A stretch of 64,000 nt of DNA, taken from positions 3,851 to 67,850 of the forward strand of contig CALFER010000047.1 of the NCBI GenBank assembly GCA_937951895.1, read 5' to 3'. This DNA is from an uncultured bacterium. GTDB lineage: Bacteria > CSSED10-310 > CALFER01. Under the pieces are notes generated by a model that ran no database searches, was not told the DNA's origin, and worked only from the letters and a program-made list of their open reading frames with translations. Both the position numbers and the translations under genes were made by a program. Each line of letters begins with the position of its first letter. Within the stretch, counting starts at the first letter, position 1. Shown here one piece after another: positions 40,492-49,501 of this stretch.

Positions 40492-41940
40492 TCAAAACGA
40501 CCGCCTCCGATTGGAAGGCGGGACTTTGAGTTCTTCGCGATACTTCGCGATGGTTCTTCGGGCGATATTGATCCCCTGATCCTGTATCTTCTTCATGATC
40601 TCGCGATCCGACAACGGTGTACGTGGATTCTCGTTCAGAATCAGGTTCTTGATCATTTCCTTCACCCGGATTGAGGAGACATCTTCTCCATCGAGAGAGC
40701 TCAACCCGCTGTGGAAAAAGAATTTTATTTCGAAAATGCCCTGAGGCGTAAACATGTATTTATTGGTGGAAACCCGGCTGACAGTGGATTCATGCATCGA
40801 AATATCCTCAGCCACATCCCTCAACACCAACGGCTTCAGTGCCGTGATACCGGAATCGAAAAATGCCCGCTGAAACTTCAAAATACTCTCGGCGACCTTG
40901 TATATCGTCCGCTGGCGCTGCTCGACGCTTTTAATCAACCATAATGCATTACGAAACTTCTGTTCGACATATTGCCGAGTCGCCGAATCTGTCCCCTCAT
41001 CCTTGTACTTCTGGTACAATTTGTTGATCTTCAATCGCGGCAATCCCTGTTCATTCAAGACGATCTTGTAATCATCATCGACTTTATAGATATAGACATC
41101 CGGCTGAATGTACTGAACAGTCGAGTCTCCGAATGCGCGGCCGGGCTTGGGTTCGAGAGTCCGGATGAAGTCAGCGGCCAGCTGAACTTCTTCAACCGGC
41201 ACTTGAAGTTCCTTGGCTATCTCTTTGAAAGCATTACGTTCGAGGCGGGACAGGTACTTCGAGATAATGACTTCAGCGAGCGGATGATGAGCGAACTCGG
41301 CGTTTTTCACCTGAATCAGGAGGCATTCCTCGAGAGATCGGGCGGCCACTCCAAGGGGGTCGAAGCCCTGGATGATTGTCAGAACCATCTCGACTTCTTC
41401 TTTGATCGTGTTAGATTTGTCCGCAATCTCATCGACGGCGATCTTCAGATATCCGTCATCTTCGATGTTGCCGATGATGAGCACGCCGATCTGCTGTTGC
41501 CGTTTATTGAGATGCGTCAGGCTGAGCTGCCACAAGAGATGCTCTGTAAGTGTCAAACTGCGATGAATGATGTTCTCATAGGCAAACGGAGTCTTCTCCT
41601 CGGTCGGGTTGTACCCGTAATCCACTCCGTTGTCGAAGTAGCTTTCCCAGTCCATCTCGCCGAGTGCGTGCTTGGGATCGATCGGTTCCGCTTCCATCGA
41701 AACGGCGTTCTCTTCTCCCCCGTCCGACGGTGTGGCAGGAGCGGATTCCTGCATCGAAACGACCGGATCTGACGCGCTGGCCTCGAGATCGAACGCGGGA
41801 TTTTCCTGCAACTCCGTATTGATGGCCTCGATCAGTTCCATCTTATTGAGTTGGAGCAATCGGATGGCCAGCTGGAGATTGGGTGTCATGACCAGCTTCT
41901 GCGTCAATTTCAGGTTGAGGCGTTGCTCCATTCCAATCAT
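40492..41940 (-). CDS. rpoN: RNA polymerase sigma-54 factor
   Basis: 482 residues; ATG at 41940 overlaps the lptB stop (ATGA). Region I is Gln/Leu-rich (LNLKLTQKLVMTPNLQLAIR), an acidic region II follows, and region III includes the core-binding domain (LLWQLSLTHLNKRQQQIG) and the HTH (HESTVSRVSTNKYMFTPQGI). The RpoN box, ARRTIAKYREEL, is near the C-terminus. It directs transcription from -24/-12 promoters only with an enhancer-binding ATPase; none is encoded here. Two matching promoters lie in this window, at 15.1 and 31.6 kb. The lptB-rpoN-hpf order is the classical one. Confidence 0.97.
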   Translation of the reverse strand: MIGMEQRLNLKLTQKLVMTPNLQLAIRLLQLNKMELIEAINTELQENPAFDLEASASDPVVSMQESAPATPSDGGEENAVSMEAEPIDPKHALGEMDWESYFDNGVDYGYNPTEEKTPFAYENIIHRSLTLTEHLLWQLSLTHLNKRQQQIGVLIIGNIEDDGYLKIAVDEIADKSNTIKEEVEMVLTIIQGFDPLGVAARSLEECLLIQVKNAEFAHHPLAEVIISKYLSRLERNAFKEIAKELQVPVEEVQLAADFIRTLEPKPGRAFGDSTVQYIQPDVYIYKVDDDYKIVLNEQGLPRLKINKLYQKYKDEGTDSATRQYVEQKFRNALWLIKSVEQRQRTIYKVAESILKFQRAFFDSGITALKPLVLRDVAEDISMHESTVSRVSTNKYMFTPQGIFEIKFFFHSGLSSLDGEDVSSIRVKEMIKNLILNENPRTPLSDREIMKKIQDQGINIARRTIAKYREELKVPPSNRRRSF

Positions 41941-42734
41941 GTCGGCATCGTCCTTTCCATGGCCTGAACCGAATGGGCATGCGGAGAATCCGGGGAGGCG
42001 GATGCGGAGCGCAGCAACTGAAACTTTTCCCCCAGATAGAGCCTGCGTACATCGGGTGACGAAGCGATCTGATCGGATGTGCCGCTCGCCAGAATACTCC
42101 CATCCGTGATGATGTAAGCCCGGTCTGTTATCTCGAGTGTATCACGGACATTGTGATCGGTGATCAGAATGCCAATACCCTTGTCGCGAAGGTGGTTGAC
42201 GATGGATTTGATATCTTCCACGGCGAGAGGATCAATGCCTGCAAATGGTTCGTCCAGAAGAATGTAAGATGGCGAACAGACCAGCGTGCGCGCAATCTCG
42301 ACCCTCCGGCGCTCACCACCGGATAACACAAACGCCTTCTGCCGAGCCACGCGAAGGATTCCGAGTTCCGTGAGAACGGATTCCAGGCGCAGCTGGTACT
42401 CCTGGGAAGAAATCGGCAGTGTTTCAAGAATTGCCTTGATGTTTTCCTCAACGGTCATCTTGCGAAAAATCGAGGGTTCCTGAGTCAGATAACCGATGCC
42501 TCTGCGCGCCCTCTGATACATCGGCAATGTTCCGATATCCTCGCCGTTGAGCATCACACGGCCGGCATCGGGTCTGGCCAATCCGACGATCATGTAGAAA
42601 GTCGTGGTTTTCCCTGCTCCATTGGGTCCGAGAAGCCCGACGACCTCACCCCGTTTGACATGCAAAGAAACGCCATCAACGACGCGTCGTCTGCGATATT
42701 CTTTGACCAATGATTCGATGCGAAGTTCGGTCAT
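41937..42734 (-). CDS. lptB: LPS export ABC transporter ATPase LptB
   Basis: 265 residues. Walker A GPNGAGKTTTFYMIVGL, Q-loop IGYLTQEPSIFRKMTVEEN, signature LSGGERRRVEIARTL, Walker B YILLDEPFAGIDPLAVEDI and switch ILITDHNVRDTL are all LptB-typical. It powers LptFG to lift lipopolysaccharide from the inner membrane. The ~25-residue C-terminal tail after LYLGEKFQL is somewhat longer than in E. coli. It overlaps lptCA upstream and rpoN downstream by four bases each. Confidence 0.96.
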   Translation of the reverse strand: MTELRIESLVKEYRRRRVVDGVSLHVKRGEVVGLLGPNGAGKTTTFYMIVGLARPDAGRVMLNGEDIGTLPMYQRARRGIGYLTQEPSIFRKMTVEENIKAILETLPISSQEYQLRLESVLTELGILRVARQKAFVLSGGERRRVEIARTLVCSPSYILLDEPFAGIDPLAVEDIKSIVNHLRDKGIGILITDHNVRDTLEITDRAYIITDGSILASGTSDQIASSPDVRRLYLGEKFQLLRSASASPDSPHAHSVQAMERTMPT

Positions 42735-44824
42735 CGGATCGCGCCACCCAGTTCCGAGGGCATGATCACAGAAAGTCCTTTTTCAATCGTGAATCGGTTC
42801 TCATCGACGAACACCTTGATTTCTTCGGCTTCGGCTCCCCGTTCCCCCTGCCAGATCCGGCACTTTTCTGCGTCAGAGCCCTTCAATACGATTATAGAAT
42901 TTCCGGCTGAATAGGTCAATGAACTCCCGGTCGCATGAAAGGCATCCTGACGAAGTTCCACTTTCCCCTGGGCTTCGGCATTCTGAACCGTCTGCGATAC
43001 CGGGTCGATGAACACCGATACCGTTTCCGCCTTCAATTCATACAGACCTTGACGGATCAGCACCTGATCCCTGAAAACGGCCAGGTTTTGACGCTGATCG
43101 AAGGATGCATACTGCGATGCGACATGGGTTTCCTTTCGATCGCTCACGGGTGTTTTCTCCGATCCCGGCTTCACCGGCTCCCCCGATGTCAGAACACCCG
43201 CGACATTTCCAAATGCCTCGATGATCTCACGATCCGTGACATATTCAAACCGATCTGCCCTCAAACTGTTTTTTGTCTCCCAGAACGTCGCATTCCCGGA
43301 CAGGATGGCGCGCCGGTCCGCATTCGTGTAAGTCAGCTTGTCTCCGGTCAGAATTCGACCCGATTCGGAGAGTTGGACCTTGCCATCCGCTTCGAGTCTC
43401 TGGAACTCCCGCGTTACCGGCTCGAACTGGATGCTCAGATTTTCGGAAGAAAACGAGTTGTCTCCCTGTACACCCCGGACATCCCCATTGGCCACGACGT
43501 GACCGCGCTGTTCATCCAGCACAGCCTGGTTGCAGAAGACCTGGGTTTCCGCCTGAGGCTGTTTCGACTGGGTCATGCTGAACAGTCCCAACCCCTTCGC
43601 CGGGCGGTCCGAGTCTGTCCCGGGAATCACCAGTTTCACCTGCTCCTCCGCCTGATACACCCGGATGCCATACTTGATCTGGATCATCATGGCTTCAACA
43701 GAGGAACCATCCGCGCGGTGGATCGACGCATCCCCGGATAACTGCGCCGTCTGTTCCGCCAGATTCACTGCGAGTGCACCACACGAGGCATTCAGATCCG
43801 TATGCTGGATCTCAACCCCCCCAGCCGCCTTCACCGTGCTGATCTGATGAGTCGATTCATCATAGAAACAGGTGAAAGAATCCGAAAACAGATGCTGCGT
43901 ACCCTGTCGAATGGCCACATTGTCACGCAGGTCGAGACGCCGGGCGACCAGATCGACGGTCAGGTTGGATGCCGTGACGTGAATGACCGGTTCAGGACCT
44001 GCGGTCGATGGTCCCGGGGCGAAATCCACTGTCACACCATTTAAACCGGAAAATCGCTGCTGCGTAAACTCGAAGTGAAGCTGTCCTGCCTTCAAACAGT
44101 CCGATCCCCAGAACACTTCCGGGTTCCCCAGGTAATCCAGCACCTGATCCTTGATATGGTAGATGGCCTTTCGTGCCTTCGCGATGACCGGGATTCCCGG
44201 GTTGATTTCCTCGGATCGTATCACCCCAGGTCCGATCTGGGTGATGATGTTATCTTCAAGAGTGACAAGGTTCAGGTTCAGGTTGACGGTAAGTTTCTCA
44301 CCGGTTGTCTGATACTGACTGTAATTGGCCCGGACAGCCCCATAGCCTTCCATGGTTTTGAGATTGATATCATAACTGAGGTACTGGCATGTGAGTTCAA
44401 GCAGATCCGGATTCCCCGCTTCAATCACTTTGCAGATAACATCTCCCTCGACGATGACCATCTGCTTGGACTCATCCCAGTGTCCAGTCTGAGCTGTCAG
44501 TTCATATCGACGGTCATCCTTCCCATAAAACACGGCTTTCTGAATCTTTTTCAGAAGAAATGCTTTGTTTTTCTGATATTTTTCAGCTCGTTCAGCGTAT
44601 ATCTCAAACTTCAACACTCCCTGATCCGTGATGGTGTGCGTAAAAGGTTGAATCACGATTTCAGGAGAATCGACGCCTGGAGACGGTGTTTCCGGCAGGC
44701 CTGTGGGAGCTGCGGGTTCGCTCCTGTCTTCAAACATGAGCGGGAGGAGGTAAGTAACACCTAAAAGCACGACGATGCCGGCCAGTGTGAGAAGGACAGT
44801 CGTGAAAGAGCGCCTGGCGGACAT
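42731..44824 (-). CDS. LptC-like protein fused to several LptA/OstA-type repeats
   Basis: 697 residues from the ATG at 44824; an extension to 44923 overlaps the HIT gene and is not protein-like. A membrane anchor covers ~8-31. An LptC-type domain follows (TITDQGVLKFEIYAERAEKY, AVFYGKDDRRYELTAQTGHW, MVIVEGDVICKV). The rest consists of repeated OstA-type jellyroll units, e.g. LVARRLDLRDNVAIRQGTQH, GALAVNLAEQTAQLSGDASI, QAVLDEQRGHVVANGDVRGV, LSIQFEPVTREFQRLEADGK, VFIDPVSQTVQNAEAQGKVE. LptC (~190 aa) and LptA (~185 aa) are normally separate and stack edge to edge; here one chain could form most of the periplasmic bridge. It overlaps lptB by four bases. Confidence 0.85.
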   Translation of the reverse strand: MSARRSFTTVLLTLAGIVVLLGVTYLLPLMFEDRSEPAAPTGLPETPSPGVDSPEIVIQPFTHTITDQGVLKFEIYAERAEKYQKNKAFLLKKIQKAVFYGKDDRRYELTAQTGHWDESKQMVIVEGDVICKVIEAGNPDLLELTCQYLSYDINLKTMEGYGAVRANYSQYQTTGEKLTVNLNLNLVTLEDNIITQIGPGVIRSEEINPGIPVIAKARKAIYHIKDQVLDYLGNPEVFWGSDCLKAGQLHFEFTQQRFSGLNGVTVDFAPGPSTAGPEPVIHVTASNLTVDLVARRLDLRDNVAIRQGTQHLFSDSFTCFYDESTHQISTVKAAGGVEIQHTDLNASCGALAVNLAEQTAQLSGDASIHRADGSSVEAMMIQIKYGIRVYQAEEQVKLVIPGTDSDRPAKGLGLFSMTQSKQPQAETQVFCNQAVLDEQRGHVVANGDVRGVQGDNSFSSENLSIQFEPVTREFQRLEADGKVQLSESGRILTGDKLTYTNADRRAILSGNATFWETKNSLRADRFEYVTDREIIEAFGNVAGVLTSGEPVKPGSEKTPVSDRKETHVASQYASFDQRQNLAVFRDQVLIRQGLYELKAETVSVFIDPVSQTVQNAEAQGKVELRQDAFHATGSSLTYSAGNSIIVLKGSDAEKCRIWQGERGAEAEEIKVFVDENRFTIEKGLSVIMPSELGGAIR

Positions 44825-44837
44825 GATAATCCGACGT

Positions 44838-45335
44838 TCAGTCTTTGCGGAGTCTGGTGAAGAGATCCGTGAGTTTCCGCCAGGTCTGGTCGAGTGTTTG
44901 CGGAATAACACGAACATCACCACATGTTGTCATGAAATTGGTATCGCCGCTCCATCTTGGAATCATGTGGACATGCAGATGATCCTTCAAACCGGCACCG
45001 GCTGCCTCGCCGAGATTGACGCCGATGTTGAATCCATCCGGAGAGTATGCGATCCGGAGCGCATGTTCGGTTAACTGGACCCATTGAGCGAGTTCAGTCA
45101 ATTCATCGGTCGGCACCAGAGAGAATGAGGCGACATGGGAAGCCGGAACGATCATGAGGTGTCCGCTGACATATGGATACCGGTTCAACATCACCGCGAT
45201 GCGCGCTCCTCGGGCAACGACCAGATTGGTCTCGTCATCGTGCTCATGGAATGCCTTGCAGATGAAGCAATCCGTCACTTTAGGCCCCTCCAGATACGTC
45301 ATGCGCCAAGGCGCCATCAGTATTTTCCGGTTCAT
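44838..45335 (-). CDS. HIT family hydrolase (AP4A-phosphorylase/FHIT-like)
   Basis: 165 residues; the ATG at 45335 follows AGGAGGTGAC. The HIT triad is in GLKDHLHVHMIPRW (~121-134). The N-terminal CFICKAF pair can bind zinc with a downstream His, as in related bacterial HIT proteins. YPYVSGHLMIVPASHV and GFNIGVNLGEAAGAG are further family motifs. These enzymes cleave dinucleoside polyphosphates or nucleotidyl adducts; the exact substrate is not predictable. It is 13 bp upstream of lptCA and 107 bp behind the S1 gene, from which a terminator separates it. Confidence 0.9.
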   Translation of the reverse strand: MNRKILMAPWRMTYLEGPKVTDCFICKAFHEHDDETNLVVARGARIAVMLNRYPYVSGHLMIVPASHVASFSLVPTDELTELAQWVQLTEHALRIAYSPDGFNIGVNLGEAAGAGLKDHLHVHMIPRWSGDTNFMTTCGDVRVIPQTLDQTWRKLTDLFTRLRKD

Positions 45336-45391
45336 GTCACCTCCTCACACAACCTCAATTCATTATACCGGATGATACGCCGCAGTGTTCC

Positions 45392-45427
45392 AAAAAAAAA
45401 GAGGCTCACGCAGAACGTAAGCCTCTT
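45392..45427 (-). terminator. Rho-independent terminator after the S1 gene
   Basis: On the - strand AAGAGGCTTACG, a TTCTG loop and CGTGAGCCTCTT form a 12-bp stem (one G-T pair), followed by a run of seven or more T. Confidence 0.88.
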
Positions 45428-45442
45428 GATCGGGTTTCAGAA

Positions 45443-47317
45443 TTATTCCTGATTGTCGGAAGCCGGAGCGTCTGTTTCAGGTGTTTCGGATTCCGCCTTG
45501 TCCTTCTTCTTGCTGATCGATTTCAGATCCGATGGTTTCAACCCGATATTCCTGAGGAGCTCTTCGGTATTGATGATATCGGCCATGGTCGAGCGTCCCA
45601 CGTTGACTTCATGCTGCTCCACCACTCCCTCTTCTGCTTCGATTCGTTCCATCTCCTCGCGGAAGGCGCGAACAGACAGGCCGATCCGACGTTCTTCGAC
45701 ATCCACCTTGATCACCTTCATCGTCAGTTCGTCGTTAACCTGGCAGACATCCTCGGGTCTGTTGATCCGGTCGGCACTCAATTCGGAGATATGGACAAGG
45801 CCCTCGATTCCGCCCTCCAATTCGACGAAAGCTCCGAATTCGGTCAACCGAACCACTTTGCCCTTCACGTTGTTCCCGATGAAGAACCGGTTCTCGACAT
45901 CATCCCACGGATTCTCGCTCATCTGCTTCAGTCCGAGCGAGAGTCGTTCATTTTCGACATCGATATCAAGCACCACGGTTTCGACAGAGTCACCCTTTTT
46001 CAGGATTTCGCTGGGGTGATTGATCCGGCGCGTCCATGACATATCCGAGATATGGATCAGGCCATCGATTCCCTCTTCCAGTTCGATAAATGCGCCGAAA
46101 TTCGTCAGATTGCGCACTTTACCACTCACACGGGAATTGATCGGATACGAATCTTTCACCTTATCCCACGGATTCTGCTCACACTGTTTCATTCCCAGGC
46201 TGATGCGCTTGTTTGTGCGATCGACATCGAGCACTTCCGCCTCGACTTCCGCTCCGATCGATACGATCTTGGACGGATGCTTCACGCGGCGTGACCATGT
46301 CATTTCGGAAACATGCACCAGACCCTCGACACCCTCTTCCAATTCGACGAAGGCACCGTAATCTGTCAGGCTGATGATCTTGCCCGCAACCTTCTTGCCG
46401 ATCGGATACTTCTCTTCGACGGATTCCCAGGGATCCGAATTTTTCTGTTTCAATCCGAGCGATACACGTTCATTCTCCTGATCGAATTTCAGGACCATGA
46501 CTTCGATTTTATCGCCGATTCTCAGCATCTCACTCGGGTGATTGATGCGACCCCATGACATATCGGTGATATGAAGGAGTCCGTCGATGCCCCCGAGATC
46601 GATGAACGCACCGTATTCCGTAATATTCTTGACGGTGCCTTCAACCAGAGCGCCTTCCTTGAGAGCCGCCAGAGTCTGTTCTTTCATCTTCCGGCGTTCT
46701 TCCTCGAGGATAACCCGTCGAGACAGCACGATGTTTCCACGCCGCTTGTTCAGTTTGATAACCTTCATTCTCAGGTTCTGACCGATCAGTTTTTCCGGGT
46801 CACGAACCGGACGCAAATCAATCTGAGATCCGGGCAGGAAAGCTCGAACGCCGATATCGACGGTCAGACCGCCCTTGATCCGCTCGATGACGCGCCCCTC
46901 GATCACTTCCTCGTTTTCAAATACCCGACTGATTTCATCCCATATCTTGATCTTGTCGGCTTTTTCTTTGGAGAGAACGACGAGACCATCGGAATCTTCG
47001 GATTTTTCGAGGTAAACATCGATCAGGTCGCCGACCTTGATCGCTTCCGCTTCGAGCATGTTCCGGAACTCTTCGATCGGAATGATGCCCTCGGATTTGT
47101 ATCCGACATCAACGAGCACTTCGTTTTCGTTGATTTGCAGAATCTTTCCCTTGACAACCTGTCCTTCGGTGATGTTCTGAAATGACTGGCTGTACAACTG
47201 TTCCATGAAGTTCGGGTCGACTTCATTGTTCCAATCCTGATCGAGAACGGAGTCGGATGGGAACTGTGACACTCCGGATGTGGGGGGTCCTCCAATAATC
47301 TTGGGTTTGTCGGTCAT
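45443..47317 (-). CDS. rpsA: 30S ribosomal protein S1 (six S1 domains)
   Basis: 624 residues. Six S1/OB motifs follow one another, each containing forms of G.V..I..YGAFV.L..GV.GL.H.S: GQVVKGKILQINENEVLVDV, EVIEGRVIERIKGGLTVDIG, then four canonical units from about residue 245. S1 captures mRNA on the 30S subunit and unfolds structured leaders. Residues ~545-624 are a charged, probably disordered tail. The ATG at 47317 lies 13 bases after AAGGAGG, a rather long spacing. It has its own promoter, a structured leader and a strong terminator, and it is downstream of cmk as in many bacteria. Confidence 0.95.
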   Translation of the reverse strand: MTDKPKIIGGPPTSGVSQFPSDSVLDQDWNNEVDPNFMEQLYSQSFQNITEGQVVKGKILQINENEVLVDVGYKSEGIIPIEEFRNMLEAEAIKVGDLIDVYLEKSEDSDGLVVLSKEKADKIKIWDEISRVFENEEVIEGRVIERIKGGLTVDIGVRAFLPGSQIDLRPVRDPEKLIGQNLRMKVIKLNKRRGNIVLSRRVILEEERRKMKEQTLAALKEGALVEGTVKNITEYGAFIDLGGIDGLLHITDMSWGRINHPSEMLRIGDKIEVMVLKFDQENERVSLGLKQKNSDPWESVEEKYPIGKKVAGKIISLTDYGAFVELEEGVEGLVHVSEMTWSRRVKHPSKIVSIGAEVEAEVLDVDRTNKRISLGMKQCEQNPWDKVKDSYPINSRVSGKVRNLTNFGAFIELEEGIDGLIHISDMSWTRRINHPSEILKKGDSVETVVLDIDVENERLSLGLKQMSENPWDDVENRFFIGNNVKGKVVRLTEFGAFVELEGGIEGLVHISELSADRINRPEDVCQVNDELTMKVIKVDVEERRIGLSVRAFREEMERIEAEEGVVEQHEVNVGRSTMADIINTEELLRNIGLKPSDLKSISKKKDKAESETPETDAPASDNQE

Positions 47318-47346
47318 GGTTAAAACATATCCTCCTTAGAATACTC

Positions 47347-47388
47347 GATTCCCGGGTGAAATTGATCGCATCGCGATCTCCGGGAATC
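47347..47388 (-). promoter_or_regulatory. Nested stem-loop in the S1 mRNA leader
   Basis: An outer 9-bp stem (GATTCCCGG with CCGGGAATC) encloses an inner 6-bp stem (GATCGC with GCGATC, three-base loop). It ends ten bases upstream of the AAGGAGG at 47331-47337. A further hairpin (CCAGC/GCTGG, 47397-47415) precedes it. The position fits translational autoregulation of S1 but no T-tract follows, so it is not a terminator. Confidence 0.55.
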
Positions 47389-47429
47389 TCAGATTTCCAG
47401 CACTTTCTTCGCTGGATCGACGGGGCGAC

Positions 47430-47457
47430 ACTATACCATCGGCCGGGATGAATTCAA
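47430..47457 (-). promoter_or_regulatory. Sigma-70 promoter of the S1 gene
   Basis: On the - strand TTGAAT (47457-47452), 16 bp, TATAGT (47435-47430). The start would be near 47423, giving a ~106-base leader. Confidence 0.5.
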
Positions 47458-47464
47458 TAGAATA

Positions 47465-48145
47465 TCAGCGATTTTTTCGCACGTGCCCGACAACGAGATC
47501 GACCACCTCGAGAATCGTCATCTCGGAACTGTCGACCACGATCGCATCGTCGGCCTGCACAAGCGGCGCAATCGCCCGCGACATATCCTGTTGATCACGC
47601 TGTCGGATGCCTTCGAATATCTGCTCATAGTCGACGTCGCCGTGTCGGGTTTTTTCCTCGAGATATCTACGTTTGGCCCGAGCTTCATCTGAAGCAGTCA
47701 GGAAAAACTTCCATTTCGCATCCGGGAACACCACCGTTCCCATATCGCGCCCCTCTGCAACGATCCTCCCGCATTCTCCGATCCGTCTCTGCAACCCTGA
47801 ACAAAACCGCCTCACGTCAGGATTTTTCGATGCCGCGGAAGCCATGGCCCCCATTTCAGGACGCCGGATCTCCTCCGTGACATCCCTCGAATCCAGAGAT
47901 ACGCGCATGACGGCCCCCGAGATACCCACCTCCAGCTTCAGGCTGCTGAGAAAGAGGGTGACTGCCGTCTGGTCATTCAGATCGATACCGGAGGAAAACA
48001 GGCCCAGGGCGACTGCACGATACATCGCTCCAGTATCGAGAAACGCATAACCCAGACGGTTTGCAGTCAAACGAGCAATCGTGCTCTTCCCTGCTCCGGC
48101 AGGTCCGTCAATCGTTACGATATTCAGTCGTGTACCCGATTCCAT
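47465..48145 (-). CDS. cmk: Cytidylate kinase
   Basis: 226 residues from the ATG at 48145, chosen for the GGAGG four bases upstream; it lies 10 bp after the der stop. It phosphorylates CMP and dCMP with ATP. The P-loop is TIDGPAGAGKSTIARLTANR at the N-terminus. LDTGAMYRAVAL, VAEGRDMGTVVFPDAKWKFFL and the LID region RRYLEEKTRHGDVDY complete the Cmk signature. It precedes the S1 gene, a common order. Confidence 0.95.
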   Translation of the reverse strand: MESGTRLNIVTIDGPAGAGKSTIARLTANRLGYAFLDTGAMYRAVALGLFSSGIDLNDQTAVTLFLSSLKLEVGISGAVMRVSLDSRDVTEEIRRPEMGAMASAASKNPDVRRFCSGLQRRIGECGRIVAEGRDMGTVVFPDAKWKFFLTASDEARAKRRYLEEKTRHGDVDYEQIFEGIRQRDQQDMSRAIAPLVQADDAIVVDSSEMTILEVVDLVVGHVRKNR

Positions 48146-48155
48146 TGGCCTCCGA

Positions 48156-49487
48156 TCAATCATGCTTATGTTTCATCACCAGCCGTACCGGACATCCTTC
48201 GAAATCGAACTCCTCTCGGATGCGGTTGATCAGATAACGCTCATACGAAAAATGAATCTTCTTGTGTGTATTGGTGAAGATCAGGAATGTGGGAGGACGT
48301 TTCGAAACCTGCGCACCATAGTAAAACTTCAAGAGCCGACTGTGATCCCTGCGAGGCGGAGTATGGTATTTCTGAGCATCCTGGATGATCCGATTGAGCG
48401 ATGAAGTCGGCGTATCGCGTTCCATGTTGCCGAACACATGATCGATGATGGAAAAGATCTTGAAGACACGATCCTTCGTCATCGCAGAAAAAGTGATGAC
48501 TGGCGCCCAACTCAGAAATGGCAATTTGAACTGGATGTTTTCACGTAATTGTTGATAGTACTCCTGTGTTTTCTGCGTCAGATCCCATTTGTTGGCCGCG
48601 ATGATACACCCCTTGCCTGCCTTGAGAATATATCCGGCGACATGTGCATCCTGCTGCGTGATCTCCTGCGAAGCGTCAATCAGCAAAATGGCGATATCGC
48701 ATCGTTCGATACTCTTCATCGCCATGATGGACGCGATTTTATCCAGTTTTTCACGGGTTTTCCCGATGCGTCTCAAACCCGCCGTGTCGATGAAGGTGTA
48801 GGAGCGATCATTGTACCGATACGTACTATCGACCGAATCCCGAGTCGTACCCGGAATGTCCGTGACAATATGCCGCTCCTCTCCCAGAATCGCATTGATG
48901 AAGGATGACTTTCCGACGTTCGGCCGCCCGACCACCGCGATCCTCGGACCAGTCGGACCGAGGTTCTCAGACTCTTCTTCCATCGCCTGGACACCCAGTC
49001 GCCTGAGGATTTCGTCGTTCAGAGTTTCGATGCCCAGGTTGTGTTCAGCGGATACCGGGATCGGATCACCAAGACCCATAGCGTGAAACTCGTGCACCAG
49101 ATCCAACACCGCGGGGATATCCACCTTGTTGGCAACAAGAATGATCGGTTTGCCCGATTTTCTGAGCAGGTCGGCAATCTGGATGTCCTCGGCCAGCATC
49201 CCGGCTCTCACATCGACGACGAACAGCACGAGATCGGCGAAATCGAGTGTCAGTCGGGCTTGTCTTTGAGCGAGCACCGCGGGACTGTCTTTCAGATCAG
49301 GATCCAGTCCCCCGGTATCGCACAGCACGAATCGATGTCCTCTCCAAGAATACCGGCCGTCCTTCCTGTCACGCGTTACGCCAGGCGTATCTTCAACGAT
49401 CGCAGCGCGATTCCTGCACAGACGGTTGAACAATGTCGATTTCCCGACATTGACGCGACCCATGATGCTCAACGTGAAACTCGCCAT
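48156..49487 (-). CDS. der: Ribosome-assembly GTPase Der (EngA)
   Basis: 443 residues from the ATG at 49487 (GAGGA eleven bases upstream), where the family begins. Two GTPase domains: SIMGRVNVGKSTLFNRLC with DTGG and NKVD, and AVVGRPNVGKSSFINAILG with DTAGLRR and NKWD. The C-terminal KH-like domain ends with PVRLVMKHKHD. Der is needed for 50S subunit maturation. It lies 14 bp behind the DUF512 gene, a conserved neighbour of der in several lineages, and is followed by cmk. Confidence 0.96.
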   Translation of the reverse strand: MASFTLSIMGRVNVGKSTLFNRLCRNRAAIVEDTPGVTRDRKDGRYSWRGHRFVLCDTGGLDPDLKDSPAVLAQRQARLTLDFADLVLFVVDVRAGMLAEDIQIADLLRKSGKPIILVANKVDIPAVLDLVHEFHAMGLGDPIPVSAEHNLGIETLNDEILRRLGVQAMEEESENLGPTGPRIAVVGRPNVGKSSFINAILGEERHIVTDIPGTTRDSVDSTYRYNDRSYTFIDTAGLRRIGKTREKLDKIASIMAMKSIERCDIAILLIDASQEITQQDAHVAGYILKAGKGCIIAANKWDLTQKTQEYYQQLRENIQFKLPFLSWAPVITFSAMTKDRVFKIFSIIDHVFGNMERDTPTSSLNRIIQDAQKYHTPPRRDHSRLLKFYYGAQVSKRPPTFLIFTNTHKKIHFSYERYLINRIREEFDFEGCPVRLVMKHKHD

Positions 49488-49501
49488 ACTCCATCCGGTC
49501 C

